From positions 206,334 through 270,333 of the forward strand of contig NZ_JWLL01000003.1 in assembly GCF_000814025.1 (NCBI RefSeq): a stretch of DNA of 64,000 nt. Direction: 5' to 3'. The notes under the pieces were generated by a model. The model was given only the letters and a program-made list of their open reading frames with translations, was not told the origin of the DNA and did not search any database. This DNA is from Tateyamaria sp. ANG-S1 (GTDB lineage: Bacteria; Pseudomonadota; Alphaproteobacteria; Rhodobacterales; Rhodobacteraceae). Made by a program: the position numbers and the translations under genes. This document shows positions 16,570-25,077 of the stretch, piece after piece. Each line of letters opens with the position of its first letter. Position 1 is the first letter of the stretch.

Positions 16570-18044
16570 GAACGGCTACCGTTCAACGCATCAGACAGGA
16601 TCGACTTCAACTGATCGCGCAGCTTTTGAATGTCGTTCTGCGCAGCCCGATAATCGATCAACAGATCATCGGGGTTCAGGTCTTTCTTCGCTTCTTCAAA
16701 AGGATTCTTGTCGTCAAAGTTGAAACCACGCTGTTCAAAGTACTCAACACTCCGCCTCCAGGCCTGTTTGGTTTCCTTCCGCGCTTTGAAACCATCTGCC
16801 TCATCCCCCCACCAGTCGATCTCGGGCTGGAACTCCGCAAACTGCATGGGCTTGGATTTGTTGTAGTTCTTCACGCCCTCCGGATAAGGGTGCTCATAGA
16901 ACCAGACATCGTTGGTCGGCTCACCCTTGGTGAAGAACAGGATGTTGGTCTTGATGCCCGTGTAGGGGTTGAAGACACCGTTGGGCAGGCGGACGATGGT
17001 GTGGAGGTTGCACTCATACAGAAGCATTTCTTTCAGTCGCGTCTTGGTCCCTTCGCCGAAAAGGAAACCATCGGGTAGGACAACGGCGGCGCGGCCGTGT
17101 TTCTTGAGCAGCTTGATGATGACCGCGATGAACAGGTCGGCCGTCTCTCGTGTGCGCAGGCCGGACGGGAAGTTTTGTTCGATCCCGTCTTCCTCAATCC
17201 CACCGAACGGCGGGTTGCTAATGATGCAGTGAACGCGATCTTTGTCGCTGTAGTCGCGGTAGGGTTTGGCCAATGTGTTGTCGAGGCGGATGCTGGACGG
17301 CGTATCGATCCCGTGCAGGATCATGTTGGTCATGCAGAGCATGTAGGGCAGCGGCTTCTTTTCGACGCCTCGGATGGTTTTGGCGAGTCTCTGACGTTCT
17401 TTGCTCGTCTTGGCGTAGTGGTCTTTCTTGTGGTCAATCGTGCAGGTCAGGAAGCCGCCGGTCCCACAGGCAGGGTCAAAGACGACCTCATCCAGTTTTG
17501 GATCAACACGGTTCACGATGAAGCGCGTAACCGCGCGAGGCGTGTAAAACTCACCCGCGTTGCCGGCGCTTTGCAGATCGCGCAGGATTTGCTCATAGAT
17601 GCCGCCGAAAGTGTGCCAGTCTTCGCGGTTATTGAAGTCGATCTCGTTGATCTTGTTGATGACCTGGCGAAGAAGTGTGCCCGATTTCATGTAGTTATAG
17701 GCGTTTTCGAACACTCGCTGGATGATCAGCGCCTGATCTCTCTGCGGGCCTTGAACCTTCACCGGTGCCTTAAGCTTGGGGAACAGCGTGTCCTGTACGA
17801 AATCGAAGAGCCCTTCGCCGGTCAGTCCTTCGCGCTTTCCCGCCCAGTTGCGCCAACGTAGGTGATCTGGAAGCGCCGAGACAAAATCGTCGTCGATCAG
17901 TTCGAGTTCCTGCTCACGATCGTCGAGGATCTTCAAGAAGAACATCCAAACCATCTGACCGATACGCTGCGCATCACCATCGACACCCACGTCTTTGCGC
18001 ATGATGTCTTGGATTGCTTTAATGATGCTTGTGAGATCGCCCAT
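16566..18044 (-). CDS. hsdM: Type I restriction-modification methyltransferase subunit HsdM
   Basis: This 492-residue N6-adenine methyltransferase has an N-terminal helical domain, the SAM-binding motif DPACGTGGF and the catalytic motif NPPFGG (expected N/D-PP-F/Y). Two HsdM chains pair with HsdS to methylate the recognition site and protect self DNA. Its start overlaps the hsdR stop by one base (TAATG) and its end overlaps hsdS, so R, M and S are made from one message. The length is typical of the family. Confidence 0.94.
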   Translation of the reverse strand: MGDLTSIIKAIQDIMRKDVGVDGDAQRIGQMVWMFFLKILDDREQELELIDDDFVSALPDHLRWRNWAGKREGLTGEGLFDFVQDTLFPKLKAPVKVQGPQRDQALIIQRVFENAYNYMKSGTLLRQVINKINEIDFNNREDWHTFGGIYEQILRDLQSAGNAGEFYTPRAVTRFIVNRVDPKLDEVVFDPACGTGGFLTCTIDHKKDHYAKTSKERQRLAKTIRGVEKKPLPYMLCMTNMILHGIDTPSSIRLDNTLAKPYRDYSDKDRVHCIISNPPFGGIEEDGIEQNFPSGLRTRETADLFIAVIIKLLKKHGRAAVVLPDGFLFGEGTKTRLKEMLLYECNLHTIVRLPNGVFNPYTGIKTNILFFTKGEPTNDVWFYEHPYPEGVKNYNKSKPMQFAEFQPEIDWWGDEADGFKARKETKQAWRRSVEYFEQRGFNFDDKNPFEEAKKDLNPDDLLIDYRAAQNDIQKLRDQLKSILSDALNGSRS

Positions 18045-20398
18045 TAGCCGTCCGCCTGCTTGTAAATTTGTTGTTCAAGCTCTCTAACGGCTTGTTCGTA
18101 TTGTTCTTTCCCGCCGAAAACATCGCGGATGATTTCGACCGGGGTTCCAATTTCATCGAAGGGATCAAGGCGCAAGACGCGCGCGTCTTCGATCGTGCGC
18201 ACGCCTTCATCTGCATACTTGTCCAGGAGCGCGGACAGGACTTTCCGAGCCTCGTCGCCGTACTTTGTGAAGTAGTTGCGCTTTTTGACGTTGTTGGCGC
18301 GCTCCGCGCGTGTAAGGGGCGGCTGGTCATACGCAATGTGACAGAGGAGATCGAAGTCGCCGAAGTCCTTGCCTACTTCTTCGGCTAGGTTTTCGAGCAG
18401 GATACCATGCTCTTCCAGCTCCTGGATGATCGCAGCCTTCTTATCGGCATCGTTCCACTTCCGGATAAAATCATCCAACGAAGCAAACTCGGTCAAAATC
18501 TGCTTTCGAGCGAAGTCTTTGTAAGACTCGGTGATAAGTGCGCCATCCGGACCGATGAAACTGACCCGCTCTGCGATGATCTGGACCTCAACGCCGCTGA
18601 CAACCAGCTTGGTCGAGCCCGGTATTTCTGGATCATTTTCGCCCTCGTCTTCGGGGTCTTCTGGTGGATCGGGCGGCTCAGGCGGATCGTCGTCTTCGGG
18701 TTCGTAGATCACAACGGCATCACCATCGAAGTCTGGATCATTGAAGAGCTCTGTCGCCTTCTTGAAATCCATGATCGTGAAGTACCATTTGCCATGCTCT
18801 TCATCTACACGCGTTCCGCGACCGATGATCTGCTTGAACGTGGTCATGGACGTGATTGTTTTGTCGAGAACAATCAACTTACAGGTCTTTGCATCCACTC
18901 CGGTTGTCAGCATCTCAGACGTAGTTGCGATCACTGGGAACTTGCTTTCCGGGTCGATGAAATTGTCGAGGTCCGCCTTGCCATCTTCTTTTGTATCCCC
19001 GGTGATCCGACGCACGTATTGCGGATTGTCGATAGCTAGCTGGCCAGCAGCATTGACGATTGCTTTTCTCATGCGTTCCGCATGGTCGATGTCTTCGCAG
19101 AATATGATGGTCTTGCTGAAAGGATCGGTGGCGTTGAGCAGCTGCATTACACGAGCCGCAACCAACTTGGTGCGTTGATTGAGGACCAGGATACGATCCA
19201 TGTCCTTTTGGTTGTACTGGCGTTCCTCAAGTGGATTACCAAGGTCATCGATGGTGCCCGGAGGCGGTGTCCACCCTTCGACGTCTTTGTCGATATCGAT
19301 CTTCACGACCTTATACGGGGCTAGGAATCCGTCCTCGATGCCCTGCTTCAAACTGTAGGTATAAACCGGCTCGCCAAAATATGTGCTGCTTGAGACGTCC
19401 TTTGTCTCTTTTGGTGTCGCGGTAAGGCCAATCTGTATCGCGCCATCGAAATAGGCCAAAATCTCCCGCCACTCAGAATTCTCAGATGCGCTCCCACGGT
19501 GACACTCATCGACGACGATCAGATCAAAGAAGTCAGGCGACACTGTTTTGAAAGTCTTGTCGATTTCATCACGGCCCGTAAGCGACTGGTAAAGTCCCAA
19601 GTGGATTTCGTACGATGGATCGATCTTGCGATTTCCGATCTTGGTCATGACCGAGCCGAACGGTTTGAAATCGTTGACTAGGGTCTGATCGACCAAGATG
19701 TTCCGGTCTGCAAGGAACAGAATTCGCTTCGCGGCCCCGGCCTTCCACAGGCGCCAGATGATCTGAAAAGTGGTGTAGGTCTTCCCTGTTCCCGTTGCCA
19801 TCACTAGTAGGACACGCTTTTCGCCCTTTGCGATCGCTTCGATCGTTCGGTTGATAGCTTCTGCCTGATAGTATCGCGGCTCCTTACCGGAGCCGTCATC
19901 GTGGTACGGTTCCATCAGCAATTGCTGCTCATCGTCCTCAATGCCGCGATAGGATCGGTATCGATCCCAGAGTGTTTGAGGGTCAGGGAATGCATCCAGT
20001 TCAAGCGATGTTTCGATATCTTCTCCGTGCTTTGGATGCTTGTTGTGTTGTTCGAAGCCATCCCCATTTGAGCTGAATGCCGTGGGGATTTTCATGATAT
20101 CCGCGTACCCGAGGGCCTGCTGCATCCCCTGGCCAACCGAGTGATTGTTGTCCTTTGCTTCCAAAACAGCCACTGGTAACGAAGGCTCCCAGGACAAAAC
20201 ATAGTCAGCGAATTTTTTCTTCTTCTTGTTTCGTGATGACAGTGTGCCGCGCACAATTATTGGCCCAGGTGTAAGAGTGACCTCTCGCCGGATTTGCGTG
20301 AACGGATCCCAACCAGCCTGTTTAAGCGATGGCGTTATATATAGATCGCAAATGTCTGACTCGCTCAGCTTCTTTTTTTCCTCTGGCGACAAAGACAT
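18044..20398 (-). CDS. hsdR: Type I restriction endonuclease subunit HsdR
   Basis: This 784-residue restriction and translocation subunit has an N-terminal nuclease domain with a PD-(D/E)xK core (FADYVLSW, then AVLEAKD), a superfamily 2 motor with Walker A ATGTGKT and motif II DECHRG, further motor motifs (FKQIIGRGTRVD) and an acidic linker (EPEDDDPPEPPDPPEDPEDEG) before an EcoEI-type C-terminal region. It is the first gene of the operon. Its promoter region contains an 18-bp palindrome overlapping a TATAAT, so transcription is probably controlled by a DNA-binding protein. Confidence 0.93.
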   Translation of the reverse strand: MSLSPEEKKKLSESDICDLYITPSLKQAGWDPFTQIRREVTLTPGPIIVRGTLSSRNKKKKKFADYVLSWEPSLPVAVLEAKDNNHSVGQGMQQALGYADIMKIPTAFSSNGDGFEQHNKHPKHGEDIETSLELDAFPDPQTLWDRYRSYRGIEDDEQQLLMEPYHDDGSGKEPRYYQAEAINRTIEAIAKGEKRVLLVMATGTGKTYTTFQIIWRLWKAGAAKRILFLADRNILVDQTLVNDFKPFGSVMTKIGNRKIDPSYEIHLGLYQSLTGRDEIDKTFKTVSPDFFDLIVVDECHRGSASENSEWREILAYFDGAIQIGLTATPKETKDVSSSTYFGEPVYTYSLKQGIEDGFLAPYKVVKIDIDKDVEGWTPPPGTIDDLGNPLEERQYNQKDMDRILVLNQRTKLVAARVMQLLNATDPFSKTIIFCEDIDHAERMRKAIVNAAGQLAIDNPQYVRRITGDTKEDGKADLDNFIDPESKFPVIATTSEMLTTGVDAKTCKLIVLDKTITSMTTFKQIIGRGTRVDEEHGKWYFTIMDFKKATELFNDPDFDGDAVVIYEPEDDDPPEPPDPPEDPEDEGENDPEIPGSTKLVVSGVEVQIIAERVSFIGPDGALITESYKDFARKQILTEFASLDDFIRKWNDADKKAAIIQELEEHGILLENLAEEVGKDFGDFDLLCHIAYDQPPLTRAERANNVKKRNYFTKYGDEARKVLSALLDKYADEGVRTIEDARVLRLDPFDEIGTPVEIIRDVFGGKEQYEQAVRELEQQIYKQADG

Positions 20399-20469
20399 CG
20401 TATAAATCGGCTCCTAGCAGACAGCATCAGCGTGTTGATGCGATCAATTGCTTACCACTGCACTATACA

Positions 20470-20489
20470 ATTATACGCAAAAGCGTATA
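20470..20489. promoter_or_regulatory. 18-bp palindromic operator overlapping the hsdR -10 element
   Basis: TATACGC-AAAA-GCGTATA (20472-20489) is perfect in both arms. On the minus strand TATAAT (20475-20470), facing hsdR, overlaps one arm. The palindrome is 36 bp before the likely first codon of the divergent HTH gene. A bound dimer would cover the hsdR promoter and could control both directions. Confidence 0.65.
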
Positions 20490-20524
20490 TTGCATAGAGG
20501 GAACTTCGATGCGGAGACACAGCC

Positions 20525-20749
20525 ATAGATATTCGGATTTCAAACCCGCAAGACCTTGGCATTGCACTGGGCCGAGCTCGGAAGGCTGCCTCACTGACCC
20601 AAGCCGAAGTCGCCGGAAAAGCGGACGTAAGACAGGCAACAGTTTCCAAGGTCGAAAGTGGTGACCAAGGCGTGCGTCTGGAAACAGTCCTGTCGCTTAT
20701 CGAAGCAAATGATCTCGAACTGATCGTAAGGTCGAAGACAAGCCGCTAG
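20525..20749 (+). CDS. HipB-like helix-turn-helix regulator without a canonical start codon
   Basis: The frame encodes about 74 residues beginning (M)DIRISNPQDLG and containing a clean HTH (LTQAEVAGKADVRQATVSKVESG), as in HipB antitoxins and R-M controller proteins. The frame is closed upstream by TAG at 20495 and has no ATG, GTG or TTG before the domain. An ATA at 20525 sits exactly where the start is expected, 8 bases after GGAG. It is therefore either an ATG-to-ATA loss of start or a rare ATA start. No hipA partner is present. It diverges from hsdR across the palindrome. Confidence 0.55.
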   Translation: MDIRISNPQDLGIALGRARKAASLTQAEVAGKADVRQATVSKVESGDQGVRLETVLSLIEANDLELIVRSKTSR

Positions 20750-20967
20750 CTATTTGACCTGAATAGGTCGGCTACGTCGATTTCCAGTGCATCAGCGATC
20801 CGAACGACGGTCTTCAGGCCGGGGTTCCTCTCACCCCGCTCGATTCCACCAATGTAGGTCCGGTCAAGGTCAACAGCATGGGCAAAGCTTTCCTGTGAGT
20901 AACCTCGCTGTTTGCGAGCTGCCCGGAGGTTCTCGCCAAAATCCCGCACTGTAAATCGGTTCGACAT
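20746..20967 (-). CDS. XRE-family helix-turn-helix regulator
   Basis: This 73-residue single-domain repressor contains FGENLRAARKQRGYSQESFAHAVDLDRTYIGGIERGERNPGL, a complete XRE helix-turn-helix of the kind seen in phage repressors and R-M control proteins. The ATG at 20967 gives a natural start (MSNRFTV), although AGGGAGG abuts it closely; a TTG at 20982 would add five residues. It converges with the HipB-like gene, their stops sharing CTAG. It may regulate itself through repeats upstream or the island's R-M operon. Confidence 0.8.
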   Translation of the reverse strand: MSNRFTVRDFGENLRAARKQRGYSQESFAHAVDLDRTYIGGIERGERNPGLKTVVRIADALEIDVADLFRSNS

Positions 20968-20992
20968 CCTCCCTAGGGGCAAGAAAGATGTT

Positions 20993-21014
20993 TTATCGTC
21001 TACGGACTTATCGT
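20993..21014. promoter_or_regulatory. Direct TTATCGT repeats upstream of the XRE gene
   Basis: TTATCGT occurs at 20993-20999 and 21008-21014, a 15-bp period, just upstream of the XRE start. They are candidate half-sites for the regulator. Confidence 0.35.
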
Positions 21015-21044
21015 ATCATTTTGTGATGGAAGGCAGCATTCGGG

Positions 21045-21380
21045 GTGTTTCTGGTGTTTGACCACTTTCAAAACGGCAAGATTGAGAAAACATCCCGACA
21101 GTTCATAGAACTTCGGGATCTTGCACGCACACGTCTGTGCGCCATCAAGCAGTTTCCCGGGACCAACGTATTTGCGAGATTGAAGCGTCAAGTCGCTCTA
21201 TCGAAACTCAATGCCATGTTGTCTTTCTATGGTTGGGCTATCAAACGCGACGGAACCATGGTCGAAGTCCGTGTGCGTGGCGAACCGGTAGACCTTAACC
21301 TGCTAGAAAATGACAGCTTGCGGTATGGCAGCATTGAGGACGTGAACGAATGGGCACGTCGATATTATGCAGCAACTGGT
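21045..21380 (+). CDS. Unrecognised coding segment of unclear extent
   Basis: From a GTG at 21045 the plus frame gives about 110 residues that look protein-like (SFYGWAIKRDGTMVEVRV, DVNEWARRYYAATGV) with mixed codon use typical of acquired DNA. The frame stays open to 21800, but beyond about 21380 its translation is the antisense of a better minus-strand frame, so the true gene probably ends or was cut near there. I do not recognise a family. It may be the 5' remnant of a gene broken by rearrangement, or chance. Confidence 0.35.
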
Positions 21381-21758
21381 GTTCTGAGAGACCCGAGAGA
21401 TGGCCGGGAGCTTGCCGCCGTATGTCAGGTTGATGAACTCAACGGCCTGGCGGAGCATGAGGCGCTCGCGGTCGCTGTTGAGCTCCAAATCGGTTGGATA
21501 CTGAAGGAACGCGTGCAGGAAGTCTTTCTTCGCCGCCTTGCTTTTTCGCGCGCCAGTGATGTGAGCCTGAAGCGAGTCCCAGATCGAGAAGTTGCTGTCC
21601 TCTGGCTTTGCGTGAATGAAACGCTCAAGCCTCATGATCCGATCATTGCGGGTCCGCCTGGTTCGAGTCTCCGCAACGGGGTCAGGTGCCTCAAACGCAG
21701 CGTAAGGCGAATACACCAAAGGCGGCACATCGCGTATCCAAAAGGTCTGAGCGCGCAT
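21303..21758 (-). CDS. Hypothetical protein overlapping the integrase 3' end
   Basis: The minus frame from the ATG at 21758 gives about 151 residues, with protein-like stretches such as IMRLERFIHAKPEDSNFSIWD and AAKKDFLHAFLQYPTDLEL and roughly three quarters G or C at third positions between 21370 and 21640. It overlaps the integrase end by 68 bp in another frame; an ATG at 21635 would avoid that. The last 20-25 residues (SCCIISTCPFVHVL) look like read-through of foreign sequence. No family is recognised. Confidence 0.4.
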   Translation of the reverse strand: MRAQTFWIRDVPPLVYSPYAAFEAPDPVAETRTRRTRNDRIMRLERFIHAKPEDSNFSIWDSLQAHITGARKSKAAKKDFLHAFLQYPTDLELNSDRERLMLRQAVEFINLTYGGKLPAISRVSQNTSCCIISTCPFVHVLNAAIPQAVIF

Positions 21759-22857
21759 AAGCTCGTTCAACTTCAGTTCCGACCTTGTGTGCCAGGCTGA
21801 TCTCAGCAACTTCTCGCGACACCCCGGGTTGTTCCGCTGCCCAGTCGCGGAACGTAGAGCGGAACCCATGCACGGTGATGCCCTCAACTTTCATTCGTCG
21901 TAGAAGCATGAGCATTGCCATGTTGCTCATAGGTTTGTGACGCTTCTGACCTTCGAAAACGACTTCTGATCTTAGAGCTTTGAGCGGCTCGATGATCGCC
22001 AACATCTCCGCTGTCAGCGGGACGCGATGCTCCACGTCCGCCTTCATTCGTTCAGCCAGAACGGTCCATAGCTTCTCTTCGAAATCAAACTCTTCCCAGC
22101 GTGCGTGCAGAACCTCACTGGTAAGGCTCGCTGTCAGACACGTGAACATCAGTGCCTTCGCTGCCATGGCGTCTTTGGTCGCCAGGTTGGCGTAGAACTC
22201 TGGAACGTCTTTCCAGTGCATTGCCTTGTGGTGCTGCACCTTCTGTTTGACCTGTGGCAGCACACGGGCGTCGCGGATTGTTGTCACGGGGTTCTCGCCG
22301 TCTCGGAAGCCCTTTGACTTTGCCACGTCCAGCACGGCTTTGATCCGCTGAGCGAGGCGTTTGGCTGTTTCGTGTTTCTCTGTCCAGACCGGGAGCAGGA
22401 CTTGCAGCACCTCCGGCTGACCGACCTCCGATACAGGCAAGCGCCCGATCTTGGGGAAAGCATACTCGGACAGCGTGTTAATCCATTGCTGGCCGTGCTT
22501 GGGGTTCTTCCATGTCGGCAGGCGCTCGATGTGGACCTGACGCGCGATCTCTTCGAAGCAAGGGATTTCCTGACGTCCGTTGTAGCGTGGATTGATGCCC
22601 TGCTTTGCGAGGCGGCGATACTCCAAGGCTCGGTCTCGCGCTTCGTTGAGAGTCACGACATCCGCACCGCCCAGGCCGAAGTCCGTCCGCAGCGGCTTGC
22701 CTTCGCGGTTGCGTTGGCCCTTAACTGTTACGCGAACGATCCAGCGACGCGCACCAGATGGATCGACCACAAGGTACAACCCACTCCCGTCGCCATGGCG
22801 ACCGGGGCCGAGGGTTCGCACCAGATTCTTCGTCAGCTTTCCGCTCAGAGCAGCCAT
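21691..22857 (-). CDS. Tyrosine site-specific integrase, probably inactive
   Basis: This 388-residue phage/island integrase has an N-terminal DUF4102-like DNA-binding arm (LTKNLVRTLGPGRHGDGSGLYLVV), a core-binding domain and a C-terminal catalytic domain. HGFRSTFRDWA supplies H-x-x-R, and SLAHKVGTEVERAY supplies the late His and the nucleophile Tyr. The first catalytic Arg, expected in LTAxRTSEVL, is Leu245 (codon CTT at 22125-22123), which should abolish strand cleavage. The C-terminus after SDLLD also departs from the family. It sits next to tRNA-Ser, the insertion site. Confidence 0.88.
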   Translation of the reverse strand: MAALSGKLTKNLVRTLGPGRHGDGSGLYLVVDPSGARRWIVRVTVKGQRNREGKPLRTDFGLGGADVVTLNEARDRALEYRRLAKQGINPRYNGRQEIPCFEEIARQVHIERLPTWKNPKHGQQWINTLSEYAFPKIGRLPVSEVGQPEVLQVLLPVWTEKHETAKRLAQRIKAVLDVAKSKGFRDGENPVTTIRDARVLPQVKQKVQHHKAMHWKDVPEFYANLATKDAMAAKALMFTCLTASLTSEVLHARWEEFDFEEKLWTVLAERMKADVEHRVPLTAEMLAIIEPLKALRSEVVFEGQKRHKPMSNMAMLMLLRRMKVEGITVHGFRSTFRDWAAEQPGVSREVAEISLAHKVGTEVERAYARSDLLDTRCAAFGVFALRCV

Positions 22858-23002
22858 AAAATACCACGTTTTCTACCACGCAATGAATAGAAACGAGTCT
22901 AATCGAAGAAAACTCAATGGCAACAATGAATGCGGATAAACCAACAAAAACAGCCCCATAAGGGTCCTAACAGCATCGAATGTAACTGCATAAAAGTGGT
23001 GG

Positions 23003-23021
23003 GTGGCGGAGACGAAGGGAT
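23003..23021. repeat. Island end repeat, right (att core within tRNA-Ser)
   Basis: GTGGCGGAGACGAAGGGAT is identical to 12872-12890. It covers the acceptor 3' strand, the encoded CCA and part of the T arm of tRNA-Ser on the minus strand, so integration left the tRNA intact. Confidence 0.85.
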
Positions 23022-23093
23022 TCGAACCCTCGAGACGGTTTCCCGCCTACTCCCTTAGCAGGGGAGCGCCTTCGACCACTCGGCCACGTCTCC
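23004..23093 (-). tRNA. tRNA-Ser(GCT)
   Basis: The minus strand folds as a class II tRNA: acceptor GGAGACG/CGTCTCC, D arm GTGGCCGAGTGGTCGAAGGC, anticodon stem-loop CTCCC-CTGCTAA-GGGAG with anticodon GCT, a long variable arm (TAGGCGGGAAACCGTCTC), T loop GGGTTCGAATCCC, discriminator G and encoded CCA (23006-23004). It reads serine codons AGC/AGU and serves as the attachment site of the adjacent island. Confidence 0.96.
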
Positions 23094-23240
23094 GCTGACC
23101 GCTCTAACGAAGTGGACACAGACGTGCAAGACGGGAATGTCATCACAGCGAAAACAGGTCTTACCGCTGTCGCAATGATGACCTGAACATGCGTCGGTCC
23201 GCGCCGCAGCGCGACCGCGCAGCGCATGATCTGGCGCCAC

Positions 23241-24338
23241 TCAGGTGTTGAACAGGAAATGCATCACATCACCATCCTTGACGACGTACCCCTTTCCCTC
23301 GGCGCGCATCTTGCCGGCATCCTTGGCCGCCTGCTCGCCACCCAACGTGACAAAATCGTCATAGGCGATGGTCTCGGCCCGGATGAACCCTTTTTCAAAG
23401 TCCCCGTGGATCACACCTGCGGCCTTGGGCGCAGACGTGCCCGTCTTGATCGTCCAGGCGCGCGCCTCTTTCGGGCCGACGGTAAAGTATGTCTCAAGAT
23501 GCAGCAGCTCATAGCCCGCGCGGATCAACCGGTCGAGGCCCGCTTCCGACAGCCCCATCTCCTCAAGGAACATCTGGGCTTCATCGTCCTCAAGCTGGCT
23601 GATCTCTTCCTCGATCTGGGCCGAAATCACGACGTGGCTGTTGCCCTGCGCCGCGGCCATCTCGGCCACCTTGGCCGAATGCGCGTTGCCCTCGGCGGCT
23701 TCGGCCTCACCCACATTGCAGACGTACAGAACAGGCTTGGTCGTCAAAAGCTGCAGCATCGCCCAGGCCTTGGCGTCCTCGTCATCAATCTCGACCACGC
23801 GGGCAGGCTGACCGTCTTCCAGCGCAGCCAACGCCAGCTTCATCAGCCGCTCCTGCTGCACCGCTTCCTTGTCGCCCCCACGCACCTTACGCACGATGTT
23901 TTGCAGACGCTTTTCAAGGCTTTCGATGTCGGCCAGCATCAACTCGGTCTCGATCGTCTCGGCATCGGCGACGGGGTCCACACGACCTTCGACGTGGGTC
24001 ACGTCGCCATCCTCGAAACAGCGCAGCACATGGGCGATGGCGTCGACCTCGCGAATGTTGGCCAGAAACTGGTTGCCCAGCCCCTCCCCCTTGGACGCGC
24101 CTTTGACCAGCCCCGCGATGTCGACAAAGGTCATCCGGGTCGGGATGATCTGCTTGGACGCCGCAATCGCCGCCAGCTTGTCCAGCCGCGCATCAGGCAC
24201 GGCGACCTCGCCCACATTGGGTTCAATCGTACAAAACGGAAAGTTTGCAGCCTGCGCGGCAGCGGTCTTGGTCAACGCATTGAACAGGGTCGACTTGCCG
24301 ACATTTGGCAGGCCCACGATACCCATCTTGAAACCCAT
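23241..24338 (-). CDS. ychF: Redox-sensitive ribosome-associated ATPase YchF (OLA1 family)
   Basis: This 365-residue Obg-family P-loop protein has GLPNVGKST at residues 8-16 and, in place of the GTPase NKxD motif, YVCNVGE, which gives YchF its ATP preference. The C-terminal TGS domain ends GYVVKDGDVMHFLFNT. The ATG at 24338 gives the standard family length; an upstream reading to 24491 has no family match. It binds ribosomes and influences translation and oxidative-stress responses in bacteria. In many proteobacteria it neighbours pth, but here pth is 10 kb away. Confidence 0.95.
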   Translation of the reverse strand: MGFKMGIVGLPNVGKSTLFNALTKTAAAQAANFPFCTIEPNVGEVAVPDARLDKLAAIAASKQIIPTRMTFVDIAGLVKGASKGEGLGNQFLANIREVDAIAHVLRCFEDGDVTHVEGRVDPVADAETIETELMLADIESLEKRLQNIVRKVRGGDKEAVQQERLMKLALAALEDGQPARVVEIDDEDAKAWAMLQLLTTKPVLYVCNVGEAEAAEGNAHSAKVAEMAAAQGNSHVVISAQIEEEISQLEDDEAQMFLEEMGLSEAGLDRLIRAGYELLHLETYFTVGPKEARAWTIKTGTSAPKAAGVIHGDFEKGFIRAETIAYDDFVTLGGEQAAKDAGKMRAEGKGYVVKDGDVMHFLFNT

Positions 24339-24530
24339 CGGAACGATCCTTCTGTGCGGTTGCGCCGCTTCTAGCAGGACGGCCAACAGGTGCAAGGCGG
24401 TGACAGGTGGGCGAAAAAGTGAACGGCCGCAGCGTGAAAGGGTTTGAAGTGAAAGCCGCAGGTAGCGCAGTGTGCGCGAATTGGCACCCATACGGTGCAG
24501 ACAAGTAAGTTACGACGCAGGATCAATACC

Positions 24531-25016
24531 ATGGCCCGCATTTTTATTGCGATATTCGTTTTCCTCTTTGGCGCTGCAGGCGCAATGGCCCAGGAATGGA
24601 CCCTGGGCCTCGGCACCACCGATTTCGGGGACCAGGGTCAGGACAGCGCAGCAATCGACCTCGAATACCGCCACACACCCTTTGTGCAAAAACGCATCCT
24701 GTCGGTGGCCTGGGGCGCAAATGTCAGCCTGACGGGCGAAGGCGACGCCTTTATCGGCGGCGGGATCTGGTCGCGCTGGCAGTGGCAAAGCGGCTGGTTC
24801 ATCGACAACAGCATCATGCCCGGCTTTTTCGAGGAAGGGACAGCCGGCAATGACCTTGGCTCGTCCTTCGAAATACGGTCCCTATTGGGCGTCGGCTATC
24901 AGTTCGACAACGGCCACGCGATCTCGGCCTCCATCTCGCACAAATCGAACGCGAGCCTGGCCGACGACAACCCCGGCATGAACGTTTACAACATCAGGTA
25001 CCATTTCCGCTTCTGA
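24531..25016 (+). CDS. Outer-membrane lipid A deacylase, PagL-like
   Basis: A 161-residue protein with a signal peptide ([20 protein letters not shown]) and alternating beta strands of an eight-stranded barrel. The C-terminal segment contains [26 protein letters not shown] in two parts; the His-x-Ser-Asn pattern matches the catalytic site of PagL 3-O-deacylases, and a C-terminal Phe is typical of outer-membrane proteins. It would remove an acyl chain from lipid A. The ATG at 24531 is chosen for the signal peptide. It is monocistronic, just upstream of trpA. Confidence 0.8.
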   Translation: MARIFIAIFVFLFGAAGAMAQEWTLGLGTTDFGDQGQDSAAIDLEYRHTPFVQKRILSVAWGANVSLTGEGDAFIGGGIWSRWQWQSGWFIDNSIMPGFFEEGTAGNDLGSSFEIRSLLGVGYQFDNGHAISASISHKSNASLADDNPGMNVYNIRYHFRF

Positions 25017-25077
25017 CGGCGCTTGCCTTTCCCGCACCGCTTTGGCAGGGACAGCGGAACGCTTAAGGGAGAGCAGG

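Larger units (their letters stand above)
12872..23021. mobile_element. Genomic island in tRNA-Ser(GCT) carrying a type I R-M defence operon
   Basis: The 10.15-kb segment is bounded by the 19-bp direct repeat and carries a tyrosine integrase at the tRNA end, the usual layout for tRNA-integrated islands. Cargo: hsdR-hsdM-hsdS plus a linked ATPase/TOPRIM gene on the minus strand, two small HTH genes and an unclear region next to the integrase. Several stretches are visibly more AT-rich than the flanks, notably 12890-12970. No conjugation, phage structural or replication genes are seen, and the integrase may be dead, so the island looks immobile now. Confidence 0.85.

Noticed and set aside
20746..20982. 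HipB-like gene plus XRE gene as a toxin-antitoxin pair
   Set aside because: Both are DNA-binding proteins in convergent orientation and no HipA kinase or other toxin frame is present.
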